In this document: one piece after another, positions 8,419 through 16,769 of the stretch | Position numbering within the stretch: position 1 is the first letter of the stretch | How the letters are laid out: each line of letters begins with the position of its first letter | Notes under the pieces: model-generated | Told to the model about the DNA's origin: nothing | Seen by the model: the letters and a program-made list of their open reading frames with translations, nothing else | Database searches by the model: none | Position numbers and translations under genes: made by a program | Origin: Enemella evansiae | GTDB taxonomy: Bacteria; Actinomycetota; Actinomycetes; Propionibacteriales; Propionibacteriaceae | Direction: 5' to 3' | Assembly: GCF_002250705.1 (NCBI RefSeq) | Contig: NZ_NMVP01000033.1 | Span: forward strand, 1-64,000 | DNA length: 64,000 nt

Positions 8419-9393
8419 TCAGATCCCGGCGATGAAGCCGCGGGCCACCTGGTCGGCCTCGGCACTGAACCAGTCCTCGGCGACCGCCAGCGGCCGCACG
8501 CCCACCCCGGTATCGGCGAGCACGATCGGCAGGGTGTGCAGCACCGTGGAGGGAAAGGACCACAGCTCCCGAGCGACCGGGCCGCGCCGGGCGTACACCT
8601 CGACCGGGAGATCGGGGCGGACGATCTCGACCCCCATCGCGGCGATGGCGGCGAGCTTGGCGGCGGATTCCTTGCGGTGCGGGAGGTAGCGGCGCAGGCC
8701 GTGCGCGCTGACCAGCCGGCGCACCCCGGCCAGGTAGGCGGGCTCGGCGATCGTGCCGGTCTCGGCGAGGGAGGAGCCGAGCAGGTCGATCCCGTCGAGC
8801 ACCTCGGGCGGACCGAACCGCTCGCGGGTCCAGGCGTAGCTGTTGCGGACCGCGGGGATGCGGGTCCGGATCGGCATCGCGGTGAACAGTTCGACGGCTT
8901 CCGAGCCGCGGCCCAGCAACTGGTGGGCCCGGCCGCCGACCAGACGCGCCAGGTGCGAGCGACCCTCCAGATGCCAACGCTGCAGGGGCTCCGCGCTCAC
9001 CCACTGCTGCTCGTAGTGCAGGGTCGCGGTGCCGTCGTCGACGACCACGATCCGCGGCTCGCCACGGGTGAACCGGGTGGAGTTCAACAGCAGGTGCGCG
9101 ATCCCCGAATACGGATCACCGAGCACCAGGGTGTCGGCGTCGCGGACCAACCCGGCCAGCGCGGCAAGCGCCCGGGCCCGCTGCGTGGCACTCCCCCGGA
9201 CCTCCGACCAGGCGACCGAGAACCCGTCGGCGCGCGCCAGCTCGGCGAGCCGGTGCAGTTGCAACCGGGTGGTCGGATCCGTCGGCCCGGCGATCACCAG
9301 CCGCGCGGTCTCCCGCACCCCGGCGGCGTACGCCCATTCGAGCGCATTCAGCAACTGGGCCGGTGACTCCACCAGCCCGAGGATGCGGCTCAC
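8419..9393 (-). CDS. Sialyltransferase / polysialyltransferase-like glycosyltransferase
   Basis: A 324-residue GT-B-like protein. It starts MSRILGLVESPAQLLNALEW, a pattern seen in polysialyltransferase-like (GT52-type) proteins. It holds VVVDDGTATLHY, which resembles the D/E-D/E-G motif of bacterial sialyltransferases, YLPHRKE in the place of the HP motif (HR here), and WSFPSTVLHTL as the Ser/Thr motif that binds the CMP-sugar phosphate. GTG 9393 overlaps the neuB stop by GTGA, so it is coupled to the nonulosonate synthase. It probably transfers a CMP-activated nonulosonic acid to a surface glycan; donor and acceptor are inferred. Confidence 0.7.
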   Translation of the reverse strand: MSRILGLVESPAQLLNALEWAYAAGVRETARLVIAGPTDPTTRLQLHRLAELARADGFSVAWSEVRGSATQRARALAALAGLVRDADTLVLGDPYSGIAHLLLNSTRFTRGEPRIVVVDDGTATLHYEQQWVSAEPLQRWHLEGRSHLARLVGGRAHQLLGRGSEAVELFTAMPIRTRIPAVRNSYAWTRERFGPPEVLDGIDLLGSSLAETGTIAEPAYLAGVRRLVSAHGLRRYLPHRKESAAKLAAIAAMGVEIVRPDLPVEVYARRGPVARELWSFPSTVLHTLPIVLADTGVGVRPLAVAEDWFSAEADQVARGFIAGI

Positions 9394-10277
9394 TGCACCC
9401 GGCGGAGCTTCTTCATCGGGCCGAGCTCGGAGTCGTAGACCTTCTTCACCCCGTCGCCGAGGGCGGTCTCGACGACCCGGATGTCGCGGACCAGCCGCTC
9501 CAGGCCCTGCGGTTCGACCGAGGCGGCCTGGTCGGAGCCCCACATGGTGCGGTCCAGGGTGATGTGCCGCTCGACGAACGCCGCGCCCAGGGTGACCGCG
9601 GCGACGGTGGTCTGCAGCCCGGTCTCGTGGCCGGAGTAGCCGATCGGCACCTGGTACTGCTCCTGCAGCGTGTTGATCACCCGCAGGTTCAGCTCCTCCG
9701 TCTTGGCGGGGTAGGTGGAGGTGGCGTGGCAGATGATCAGGTTGTCGGTGCCGAGCACCTCGACCGCGTGCGCGATCTGCTCGGGGGTGGACATCCCGGT
9801 GGAGAGGATCACCGTGCGCCCGGTCTCGCGCAGCTTGGTGAGCAGTTCGTCATCGGTGAGCGAGGCGGAGGCGACCTTGTACGCCGGCACGTCGAACTCC
9901 TCCAGGAAGTCGATCGCCTCGGTGTCCCACGGGGAGGCGAACCAGGCGATGCCCTTCTCCTTGCAGTAGGCGTCGATCCGGGCGTAGTCGTCCTTGTCGA
10001 ACTCCACCCGATGCCGGTAGTCGATGTAGGTCATCCGGCCCCACGGGGTGTCCCGCTCGATGTCCCACTGGTCGCGCGGGGTGCAGATCTCCGGGGTGCG
10101 CTTCTGGAACTTGACCGCATCGCAGCCGGCGGCGACCGCGGCGTCGATCAGCTTCAGCGCGTTCTCGACATCGCCGTTGTGGTTGATGCCGATCTCGCCG
10201 GTGACGTAGGCGGGGTGCCCGGCGCCGACCGGCCGGTCGCCGATGGTCCGAACGGGTCCTGCACTGCTGCTGGCCAT
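9390..10277 (-). CDS. neuB: NeuB-type nonulosonic acid (sialic acid) synthase without SAF domain
   Basis: A 295-residue synthase that condenses phosphoenolpyruvate with a mannose-type sugar to give a nine-carbon nonulosonic acid. The TIM barrel is complete: EIGINHNGD, DAVKFQKRTP, WFASPWDTEA, YKVASASLTDDELL, VILSTGMSTPEQI, CHATSTYPA, IGYSGHE and FVERHITLDR. It stops at LGPMKKLRRVQ, where family members of about 340 residues continue into an antifreeze-like SAF domain that covers the partner active site. The start ATG 10277 follows a GAGG. No neuA or neuC is in the window, so the exact sugar (Neu5Ac, Kdn or other) cannot be called. Confidence 0.9.
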   Translation of the reverse strand: MASSSAGPVRTIGDRPVGAGHPAYVTGEIGINHNGDVENALKLIDAAVAAGCDAVKFQKRTPEICTPRDQWDIERDTPWGRMTYIDYRHRVEFDKDDYARIDAYCKEKGIAWFASPWDTEAIDFLEEFDVPAYKVASASLTDDELLTKLRETGRTVILSTGMSTPEQIAHAVEVLGTDNLIICHATSTYPAKTEELNLRVINTLQEQYQVPIGYSGHETGLQTTVAAVTLGAAFVERHITLDRTMWGSDQAASVEPQGLERLVRDIRVVETALGDGVKKVYDSELGPMKKLRRVQ

Positions 10278-10401
10278 GGTGAATCCTCTGCTCTGCTCGC
10301 CGGGGTTCTGCAGTGGGCAACGCTACACGCCCGGGGTGAGTGTCCCGAGCGGGCGAGTCGGCGAGCCGCGCGCTGACGGATCGTGTGCAAGAGTGGCCCC
10401 C

Positions 10402-11391
10402 ATGCCCTCGCCGGATCGGAGCCTCACGGTCGTCGTGACCGCCCATCGGTTGGGGGCGATGGTCGAGGACTGCGTACGCAGCCTGCGGACCTCGGTCGAC
10501 GACCGGATCCGGTTCCTGCTCGTCGACGACGGCTCCGGCGACGACACCCCCGAGCGGCTCGCCGCCGCGGCCCGGCGTACGCCGAACACCGAGCTGCTCG
10601 CCCTGCCGCGGAACGTCGGCGTGGCCGCCGCCCGGATGACGGCCCTGGAACGCCTGGAGACCGACTGGGTCACCTTCCTCGACGGCGACGACTGGGTGGC
10701 CCGCAACTACTTCCCGCGACTGTTCGACGAGGTGCTCGCCGCCGGTGTCGACTGGGTGCGGGTGGACCATGTCGCCAGCCGCGGCAAGCAGCGGATCCTG
10801 ACCCGGATCCCCGACATCAACCGGGCCGGCCGGATCGGCGTACCGCGCGAGTCGATCCTCTCGGCGCGGACGAGTTCGGTGGACTTCGCGCACTCCTGGT
10901 CGGGGGTCTATCACCGGGGCCTGGTCGACGACGGCACCCTCTATTTCCCGACCGAACTGCGCACCGCCGAGGACCGTCCGACCATCTGGTCGCTGCACCT
11001 GCGGGTACCGGAGTTCACCGTCGCCCGCACCGTCGGCCTGCACTATCGGCTCGGGTTGAGCACCTCGCTCACCCAGACCGGTGACGACCGGCAGCTCGAC
11101 ATCACCGAGTCGATGCGGCAGGTGCAGCAGCTGGTGCTCGCCGACCGCGACGCGGAGAAGTTCCTGCCGAAGGTGTGGAAGACCTGGGCCGGGCTGTTCG
11201 CCTGGCACTGGGAGCACCGCGCCCGACTCACCCCGCGACTGCGGCTGCGGTTCGCCCGGGAGGCCGGTGCGCTGCTCGACACCGCCGATCAGCCCGAGCT
11301 GCAGCGGGTGGTCCGGGCGATGCCGGAATCCAAGCGGCAGGCGATCGAGGGCCTGCGGCGGACCGCATCCCTCGTGGGGGGACGCGGATGA
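10402..11391 (+). CDS. Family 2 glycosyltransferase (first of tandem pair)
   Basis: A 329-residue GT-A enzyme. The N-terminal nucleotide-sugar domain shows LTVVVTAHRLGAMVEDCVRS, FLLVDDGSGDDTPE and the DxD-type FLDGDDWV. The C-terminal half is helical. It is divergent from neuB across 124 bases and starts the second operon of the glycan locus. The next gene is a paralogue: both share an LRTAEDRP block and VGLHYR at matching positions, so they arose by tandem duplication. ATG 10402 was chosen because the longer frame runs back through the neuB start. It probably adds linker or side-chain sugars; donor unknown. Confidence 0.85.
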   Translation: MPSPDRSLTVVVTAHRLGAMVEDCVRSLRTSVDDRIRFLLVDDGSGDDTPERLAAAARRTPNTELLALPRNVGVAAARMTALERLETDWVTFLDGDDWVARNYFPRLFDEVLAAGVDWVRVDHVASRGKQRILTRIPDINRAGRIGVPRESILSARTSSVDFAHSWSGVYHRGLVDDGTLYFPTELRTAEDRPTIWSLHLRVPEFTVARTVGLHYRLGLSTSLTQTGDDRQLDITESMRQVQQLVLADRDAEKFLPKVWKTWAGLFAWHWEHRARLTPRLRLRFAREAGALLDTADQPELQRVVRAMPESKRQAIEGLRRTASLVGGRG

Positions 11392-12356
11392 GCGCCGGAC
11401 TGACGGTGATCATGCCGTTCCACAACCTTGAAGCGATGGTGCCGACCACGCTCGCGGCGCTGCGCCGGGCCGGCGACGAGCGGGTCAGCTATCTGTTCAT
11501 CGACGACGCCTCCACCGATCACACCGCCGACGCGCTGGCCGCCGGGCTGCACCGGGTCCCGGGTGCCCGGTTGCATCGCATCGAGCAGAATCTCGGCCTG
11601 TCGGGGGTACGCAATCTCGGCATGGAGCTGGCGGAGACCGATCATCTGACCTTCCTCGACGGTGACGATTTCGTGTCCGGTGGCTATTTCTCGGCGCTGC
11701 TGGATGCGATCACCGCCCTCGGCGTACCGATGCTGCGCACCGACCACATCGTCGTCGAAGGCCGGCGGCGCACCGTGCGCCGGATCCCGACCGGGTTCCG
11801 ACAGGGGCGGATCGGCAGCCCGCGGGAGGCGATCCTGCCGGTCGACCAGCCGACCGCGATCGATCACCCGTACGCCTGGGCCGGCATCTATCACCGATCC
11901 CTTGCCGAGCAGGGATTGCTGCGTTTCGACGATCTGCGGACCGCCGAGGACCGGCCCTGGATCTGGCGGTTGCAGCTGGGTGTCGAGGCCTTCTCGGTAC
12001 CGGACGTGGTCGGGTTGCACTATCGCCGCGATCTGCCCGGATCGCTGTCCCGGGTGGCGACCTCGACCCAGCTCGACTTCGTCCGCTCGATGCAATTGGT
12101 GGTGGAGACCGTGCAGGCCGACCCGGAGGCCGAGCGATTCCTGCCGAAGGCATTGCGCCGCTGGTGCGAGCTGACCCTGCACCATCTGGCGAACCTGGAC
12201 CGGTTCACCCCCGAGGTGCGCCGCACCTTCACCACCCTGCTCGGCAGCGCGCTCGCCGCGGCCCCCGCCGAACCGATGGCCGAGACCCTGGCCGCGATGA
12301 CCCCCGACCGCCGCGGCCGGATCACCCGGCTGATGGCCCACGCAGGAGGCAATTGA
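11388..12356 (+). CDS. Family 2 glycosyltransferase (second of tandem pair)
   Basis: A 322-residue GT-A enzyme with LTVIMPFHNLEAMVPTTLAA, LFIDDASTDHTADA, NLGLSGVRNLGMELA and the DxD-type FLDGDDFVSGG. It matches the preceding GT2 along its length (RRIPTGFRQGRIGSPREAIL here, RIPDINRAGRIGVPRESIL there). Its ATG overlaps the previous stop by ATGA, and its own stop shares a base with the next start (TGATG), so all three plus-strand genes are coupled. It probably acts on the same glycan as its paralogue. Confidence 0.85.
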   Translation: MSAGLTVIMPFHNLEAMVPTTLAALRRAGDERVSYLFIDDASTDHTADALAAGLHRVPGARLHRIEQNLGLSGVRNLGMELAETDHLTFLDGDDFVSGGYFSALLDAITALGVPMLRTDHIVVEGRRRTVRRIPTGFRQGRIGSPREAILPVDQPTAIDHPYAWAGIYHRSLAEQGLLRFDDLRTAEDRPWIWRLQLGVEAFSVPDVVGLHYRRDLPGSLSRVATSTQLDFVRSMQLVVETVQADPEAERFLPKALRRWCELTLHHLANLDRFTPEVRRTFTTLLGSALAAAPAEPMAETLAAMTPDRRGRITRLMAHAGGN

Positions 12357-13792
12357 TGGACACCTCACCGCACCTCTCGACACGGCCGCAAGCGGCCTAC
12401 TCGAGGAGCGGGCAGACAGAGCCGACGGCCTACTCGAGGAGCGGAAGAACGCAGATCTTCGAGGCGTCGACGCTCTACGGGCTGGCCACGCTGAACGCGG
12501 CGATCAGTGCCGGGCTGTTCGATGCGGACAGCAACGGCCGCCGGATCCTGGTCACCAGCAACAATGCCGCCACCCCCGAGGCGGTCGCCGAGCTGACCGA
12601 GTCCCCCTCCTTCGCCCGGCTGGCCGAGCCGTTCACCGAGGTGGTCTCCTACAACGCGGCCATCGAGCCGCTGCACCCCAGCGCCTGGACCCCGACCGAG
12701 GCCGAGATGCCTTTGTGGGAAAGGTATTTCCGCGGCCTCTGGGCACTCGGTGACGAGCCGGTGCAGCTGGTCGTGGAGTCGATCCAGGTCTCCCCCGCCC
12801 AGGCGCTGTGCTGGTGCTTCCCGCAGGCCTCCATCGACGTCTACGCCGACGGCCTGATGAGCTATGGCCCGACCCGCAACAAGATCCTCTCGGAGATCGG
12901 TTCCCGGATCGAACGGCTGCTGCACCTGGACCTGGTACCCGGGCTCACCCCGCTGCTGCTCGATGAGTTCCCGATCCGCCGTGAGGTGATCGACACCGCC
13001 GCGTTCACCGCGGTGCTCGCCGAACTGGCCGCGGGCGCCCCGCTGCCGGCGACCACCGAACCCTATGCGCTGCTGCTCGGGCAGTACCTGACCCCGCTCG
13101 GTCTGATCAGCGCCACCGAGGAGGAACGGCTGCACACCGAGATGCTGGAATCCGCAGTGGCCAAGGGATTCTCCTCGATCGTGTTCAAGCCGCATCCGAC
13201 CGCACCGGCCGAACTCGCCGGGCCGATGCTGGCCCGGGCCGCCGAACTCGGCGTCACCGTCGAGGTGTTCACCGAACCGGTGCTCGCCGAGATCGTCTAC
13301 CGGCGCAGCCCCGTCGAGCTGGTCGTCGGCTGCTTCTCCACCGCGCTGGTCACCGCCAGCAGCTTCTTCGACCTGCCGGCCCTGCGGGTCGGTACCGCGG
13401 CCCTGCTGCAGCGGCTCAAGCCCTATCAGAACAGCAATCGGATCCCGCTGGTGATCATCGACTCGCTGCTGCCCACCGCGACCGAGCCGCCGCGGTTGGA
13501 CATCGGCCAGCTGACCGGGCTGGTCGAGGCGGTCGGTTTCGTGATGCAGCCCGAGGTGCTCTCCCACCGGCGGGCCGCCGTCGTCGACTGGCTGGAGCGG
13601 TACGGCGCGGCGGAGGCCCGCTTCTTCCCCGCGGTACGCCTCGGTGAGCTCGATCTGCCGGGCGGGCGGAAGACGCTGAAGACCCGGGCCGCGCCCACCC
13701 TGCGGCGGGCCGCGCGGCGGGCGTACGCCCTGGAACGCCGGCTGGAGGCGCGCTTCATGGGGCCGATCCGGGGCGTACCCGGCGGCGGCTGA
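12356..13792 (+). CDS. Polysialyltransferase-like enzyme (GT52/PF07388 type) with repeat-derived N-terminus
   Basis: A 478-residue protein. From residue 33 (TQIFEASTLYGLATLNAA) it follows the alpha-2,8-polysialyltransferase-like family, with VYADGLMSYGPTRNK (acidic-Gly motif and conserved Tyr), VFKPHPTAPAE (HP motif) and VGCFSTALVTASSFF (Ser/Thr motif binding CMP-sugar). Residues 6-31 are the translation of a palindromic element and a half copy of it, in frame. ATG 12356 is fixed by AGGAGG seven bases upstream and by TGATG coupling, so the element sits inside the gene. It likely polymerises or caps a nonulosonic acid polymer made with NeuB. The C-terminus is basic and may bind membrane. Confidence 0.78.
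   Translation: MDTSPHLSTRPQAAYSRSGQTEPTAYSRSGRTQIFEASTLYGLATLNAAISAGLFDADSNGRRILVTSNNAATPEAVAELTESPSFARLAEPFTEVVSYNAAIEPLHPSAWTPTEAEMPLWERYFRGLWALGDEPVQLVVESIQVSPAQALCWCFPQASIDVYADGLMSYGPTRNKILSEIGSRIERLLHLDLVPGLTPLLLDEFPIRREVIDTAAFTAVLAELAAGAPLPATTEPYALLLGQYLTPLGLISATEEERLHTEMLESAVAKGFSSIVFKPHPTAPAELAGPMLARAAELGVTVEVFTEPVLAEIVYRRSPVELVVGCFSTALVTASSFFDLPALRVGTAALLQRLKPYQNSNRIPLVIIDSLLPTATEPPRLDIGQLTGLVEAVGFVMQPEVLSHRRAAVVDWLERYGAAEARFFPAVRLGELDLPGGRKTLKTRAAPTLRRAARRAYALERRLEARFMGPIRGVPGGG
12372..12443. repeat. Palindromic element plus half copy inside a coding region
   Basis: 12372-12410 has CTCTCGACAC, inner stem GGCCGC-AA-GCGGCC and CTACTCGAGGAG. A half copy follows at 12424-12443. The reading frame passes through both, giving RPQAAYSRSG and then TAYSRSG. 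Confidence 0.85.
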
Positions 13793-13801
13793 GGCCACCG
13801 G

Positions 13802-13807
13802 TAGAGT
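13802..13807 (+). promoter_or_regulatory. -10 motif TAGAGT for the gene at 13814
   Basis: TAGAGT ends six bases before ATG 13814 and no ribosome-binding site is visible, which points to a leaderless transcript. Confidence 0.55.
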
Positions 13808-13813
13808 GCCGCC

Positions 13814-14368
13814 ATGACTCACGGCCGGATCACCTTTGCCGACAGCCCCTGGCCCGGCGGGCATGCCCTGGATCGGATCGAGCTGACCGTCCGCGGCGAT
13901 GACGAGGGCGCGCTGCGGCTGCATCTGCACGCCGAGACCCAGGACTACGACGCCGAGAATCCCGGGGTGCAACCGGTTGCCGGGGACGGAGCCACGCCCT
14001 GGCAGCAGCCGGAGGTCTGGCAGCGCTACACCTCGGCGATCCTCTCCTCCACCAAGTGGGACAACGCCGGGGTGAAACTGCCGGTGGCCGCCGACAAGTT
14101 CCGCGAGACGATGCTGGACCAGCTGGAGCTGACCGCCGACCCGACCTCGAAGGTCTCCCTCGACGAGGCCGCCGAGGAGCTCGCCTTCGGCTGCTACGTG
14201 CTCGGTCAGGACCTCAGCGGGGATCACCGGATCCGGTTCACCCGGGTCGGCTCCTACACCTACGACCTCACCTGGACCGGTCAGATCGCCGCCACCTTCA
14301 TCGGCGAGCAGGACTTCTCCGCCGGCCACCGCTTCGAGCTGGTCGCCGAGGGCGTACGCCTCAGCTGA
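13814..14368 (+). CDS. Hypothetical protein, 184 residues, soluble
   Basis: I do not recognise the family. It starts MTHGRITFADSPWPGGHALD, is acidic, has no signal peptide or membrane segment, and alternates beta-like stretches (IELTVRGDDEGALRLHLHAE) with a central helical part (AADKFRETMLDQLELTA). Two tryptophan-rich segments lie near residues 57-77. A -10 motif six bases before the ATG gives it its own promoter, separate from the glycan operon 22 bases upstream, so a role in glycan synthesis is not implied. Codon use matches its neighbours, so it is a real gene. Confidence 0.75.
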   Translation: MTHGRITFADSPWPGGHALDRIELTVRGDDEGALRLHLHAETQDYDAENPGVQPVAGDGATPWQQPEVWQRYTSAILSSTKWDNAGVKLPVAADKFRETMLDQLELTADPTSKVSLDEAAEELAFGCYVLGQDLSGDHRIRFTRVGSYTYDLTWTGQIAATFIGEQDFSAGHRFELVAEGVRLS

Positions 14369-14381
14369 GCGTCCCACCCAC

Positions 14382-14443
14382 GTTCATCGAGTAGCCGACC
14401 ATGCGCAGCGAAGCGGAGCAATGGTCGGCGTGTCGAGATGAAC
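14382..14443. repeat. Two-stem palindromic element, CCGACC variant
   Basis: The outer arms are GTTCATC and GATGAAC; the inner stem is CCGACCAT with ATGGTCGG. It sits between converging genes (13814-14368 and 14464-14946), a natural place for a bidirectional terminator. Confidence 0.85.
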
Positions 14444-14463
14444 CCGCCGGGGGACGTGGGTGA

Positions 14464-14946
14464 TCAGCCCGGCCCCTCGGTCGCCGCGGCGACGATCTCC
14501 GGATCGGCGCAGGCCCGGGCGAAGGCGTCGATGCGGCGCCGGATGTCGCTGCCCAGCAACCGGATCCCGATCGGTTCGGCGATCGGGCGCAGCCAGTCCG
14601 GCCGGACGGTGAAGGTGTATTTCCACACCGCCCGCGTGCGGCCGTCCTCGGTCGGGGTGAACCGCCAGCCGCCGCCGAAGGTGCGGAAGAACCAGGGCCC
14701 GCGGCGCATCGTCATCCCCACGTTCCGCGGTGGTTGATAGGACACGTATTCGCTGATCATCGACAGCCCGTGCCGGGAGATGGTCAGGGTCCGGACGCCC
14801 TTGCCGGCGGTCTGCGCGCCGCCCAGGAACCGTTGTCGGCGGATGAACGGATCCCAGCGCAGCCGGGTCTCCCCGGTGGTCTGGGAGACGGCGAAGGCGA
14901 TCTCGGGGCTGACGTCGACGACCACGTCCGCTTCGACCTGGGGCAT
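14464..14946 (-). CDS. SRPBCC (START/polyketide-cyclase fold) family protein
   Basis: A 160-residue protein starting MPQVEADVVVDVSPEIAFAV, the usual opening of SRPBCC hydrophobic-ligand-binding domains, with RLRWDPFIRRQRFLGGAQ and a C-terminal amphipathic helix from PIGIRLLGSDIRRRIDAFAR. ATG 14946 follows the stop of the beta-propeller gene by four bases, so it is the last gene of that minus-strand operon. The ligand or substrate is unknown. The family includes cyclases, lipid carriers and stress proteins. Confidence 0.75.
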   Translation of the reverse strand: MPQVEADVVVDVSPEIAFAVSQTTGETRLRWDPFIRRQRFLGGAQTAGKGVRTLTISRHGLSMISEYVSYQPPRNVGMTMRRGPWFFRTFGGGWRFTPTEDGRTRAVWKYTFTVRPDWLRPIAEPIGIRLLGSDIRRRIDAFARACADPEIVAAATEGPG

Positions 14947-14950
14947 CGGG

Positions 14951-16765
14951 TCAGGGTAGCGGCTTGAGCGGCAGGATGGTGCCGCTGGCCCGGCTGACGA
15001 GGGCGAGCTGGTCACCGCTGGTGATCAGTTGGGCCTCATCCAGCGGGTAGAGCTGGGTCCACAGCGGCCGGCCGTCGGCGACGGCGTACGCACTGACCGC
15101 GGTCTCTCCCGATCGCGAGGCGGCGATGTAATAGGTGTCGCCGAGGGTCACCGCGGAGCCGTCGCGACCCACGGCCTGGGTGGAGCGGACCGCGCCGTCG
15201 GCGCGCGCGGCCACGGTGATCCCCGGATATCCCTTGAGCAGCAGCTGGTCCCCGGCGATCCCGATCGGGTAACCGGGCACCGCCTCCTGCCAGATCGGTT
15301 TCCCGGTGCGCAGGTCCAGCAACCGGGCATCGGCGGCCACATAGTCGGTGTAGGAGTTCGGGGCGCTCAGCTGGAAGATCTGTCCGTCGAAGACGGTCAG
15401 CGGCTTCTTGCTCGTCCACAGCTCGCGTCCGGTGGCGTCCAGCAGCTGATACCTGCGGTCGCGCCAGCGTTCCTCGCTGTCGGTGCCCTCTGGTTCGCTC
15501 ACCCGCAGCACGTGCCCGCCGTCGACCGGCAGATAGCCGACGACGCCCTCGCCGCAGTCCTGAGGTGGCTGATACCAGGCCGGCGGTCGCCCGGTCGCCG
15601 GGTCGATGGCCACATCGAACAGATCCGGCATCGGGCCCGGTCCGAAACCGCTGGAGGTCGGCGTGTCCGAGGTGATCCAGAGCAGCCCGGATTCGGTGCG
15701 GGTCGCGATGTTCAGGCTGTTCTGCACCGCGATCTCGGTGGTCCACCGCGTCTGGGTGCTGGCCGGATCCGGGTACGCCGCCACCTCGTACAGCTGGCAG
15801 CCACCGGGCCACCCATAGTCCTTGCGGGTGGCCACGATGAGCTGCGCACCGGACAGCGCGGCGTAGGTGTCGTCGTCGGAACCGCGTTCGGTGCCCGACG
15901 GGGTGACCGGAGCGGTGCGGGTCACGGTGCCGGTGTCGAGCTCGAGCAGCGACCAGCCACGGGTCTCCGGGCCCTGGACCAGCCGGCCGGGTTCGATCAG
16001 ATAGCGCTCGTTCAGGCTGGTCGCGCCGCCGTTGTAGCCGCTGACGCCGACACCGGGCACCACCGCGGCATTCCAGCGCAACTCCTCGCTGCGCAGGTCG
16101 GCCATCCCGATCTGCCAGGCATTGCTCCGGGACGCGGGCCCGGCCAGCAATCGGCCGGTGCCGTCGGCGGTGTAGACGGTGCGGGAGCCACCGGTCACCA
16201 CCGTCATCGAGCGTCCGGGCCGCAGCGCCTGTTCGGTCGCCTGCGGTGTGGGGGTGGGTGGTCGTTCGAAGCGTCCACCGCGGGAGGACGAGCTGCCGTC
16301 GACGCCGATGAGGGCCAGCCCCGCAACCACCGCGATCGCGGCCAGAACCAGCCATCCGGCGACGATCCGTGCCCGCCTGAACCCGCGCGCCATCCCGCGG
16401 AACTGCTCGGCGTCGGCCTGCTTGACCCGGTTGAACCTGTTCCGCCGCTGCTTCGCGCGCCGCTCTCGCTCCCACGTCTTCCGGTTCGCGCGGAGGCGGG
16501 CATCCCGCTCCCGTTCCTCCTGGGCGCCCTGATAGCGGGCGAGCCGGGCCTCGCGGTCGGCTTCGGCCTCGGCCCGGTGTACCTTCTCCTCGGCCTCCTT
16601 GGCACGGGCCTCGGCCTCACGGGCGCGCTGTTCGGCCTTCTGCAGCAGGACTTCCGGCGGATCGGGATCCTGCGGCCCCGCCTCGCTGCTCTCGGCGCCC
16701 GAGCGGGGATAGGTCTGCCACTGCGGTGTCGGGGTGTCCTCCCCGGCATCGTCGTCGGTCGCCAC
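14951..16765 (-). CDS. Membrane-anchored PQQ-type beta-propeller protein with coiled coil
   Basis: A 604-residue protein with three parts. Residues about 35-120 are a highly charged Ala/Glu/Arg coiled coil (for example AEQRAREAEARAKEAEEKV). Residues about 133-155 form one membrane span (IVAGWLVLAAIAVVAGLALI). The rest, outside the cell, is a repeat-rich beta domain of PQQ/quinoprotein-like type, with blades such as ARLLDLRTGKPIWQEAVPG, RRYQLLDATGRELWTS and YAVADGRPLWTQLYPLD. Catalytic PQQ residues are not obvious, so it is more likely a binding or scaffold propeller than an enzyme. It follows a second propeller gene by four bases. The start is GTG 16765. Confidence 0.75.
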   Translation of the reverse strand: MATDDDAGEDTPTPQWQTYPRSGAESSEAGPQDPDPPEVLLQKAEQRAREAEARAKEAEEKVHRAEAEADREARLARYQGAQEERERDARLRANRKTWERERRAKQRRNRFNRVKQADAEQFRGMARGFRRARIVAGWLVLAAIAVVAGLALIGVDGSSSSRGGRFERPPTPTPQATEQALRPGRSMTVVTGGSRTVYTADGTGRLLAGPASRSNAWQIGMADLRSEELRWNAAVVPGVGVSGYNGGATSLNERYLIEPGRLVQGPETRGWSLLELDTGTVTRTAPVTPSGTERGSDDDTYAALSGAQLIVATRKDYGWPGGCQLYEVAAYPDPASTQTRWTTEIAVQNSLNIATRTESGLLWITSDTPTSSGFGPGPMPDLFDVAIDPATGRPPAWYQPPQDCGEGVVGYLPVDGGHVLRVSEPEGTDSEERWRDRRYQLLDATGRELWTSKKPLTVFDGQIFQLSAPNSYTDYVAADARLLDLRTGKPIWQEAVPGYPIGIAGDQLLLKGYPGITVAARADGAVRSTQAVGRDGSAVTLGDTYYIAASRSGETAVSAYAVADGRPLWTQLYPLDEAQLITSGDQLALVSRASGTILPLKPLP

Positions 16766-16769
16766 CGGG

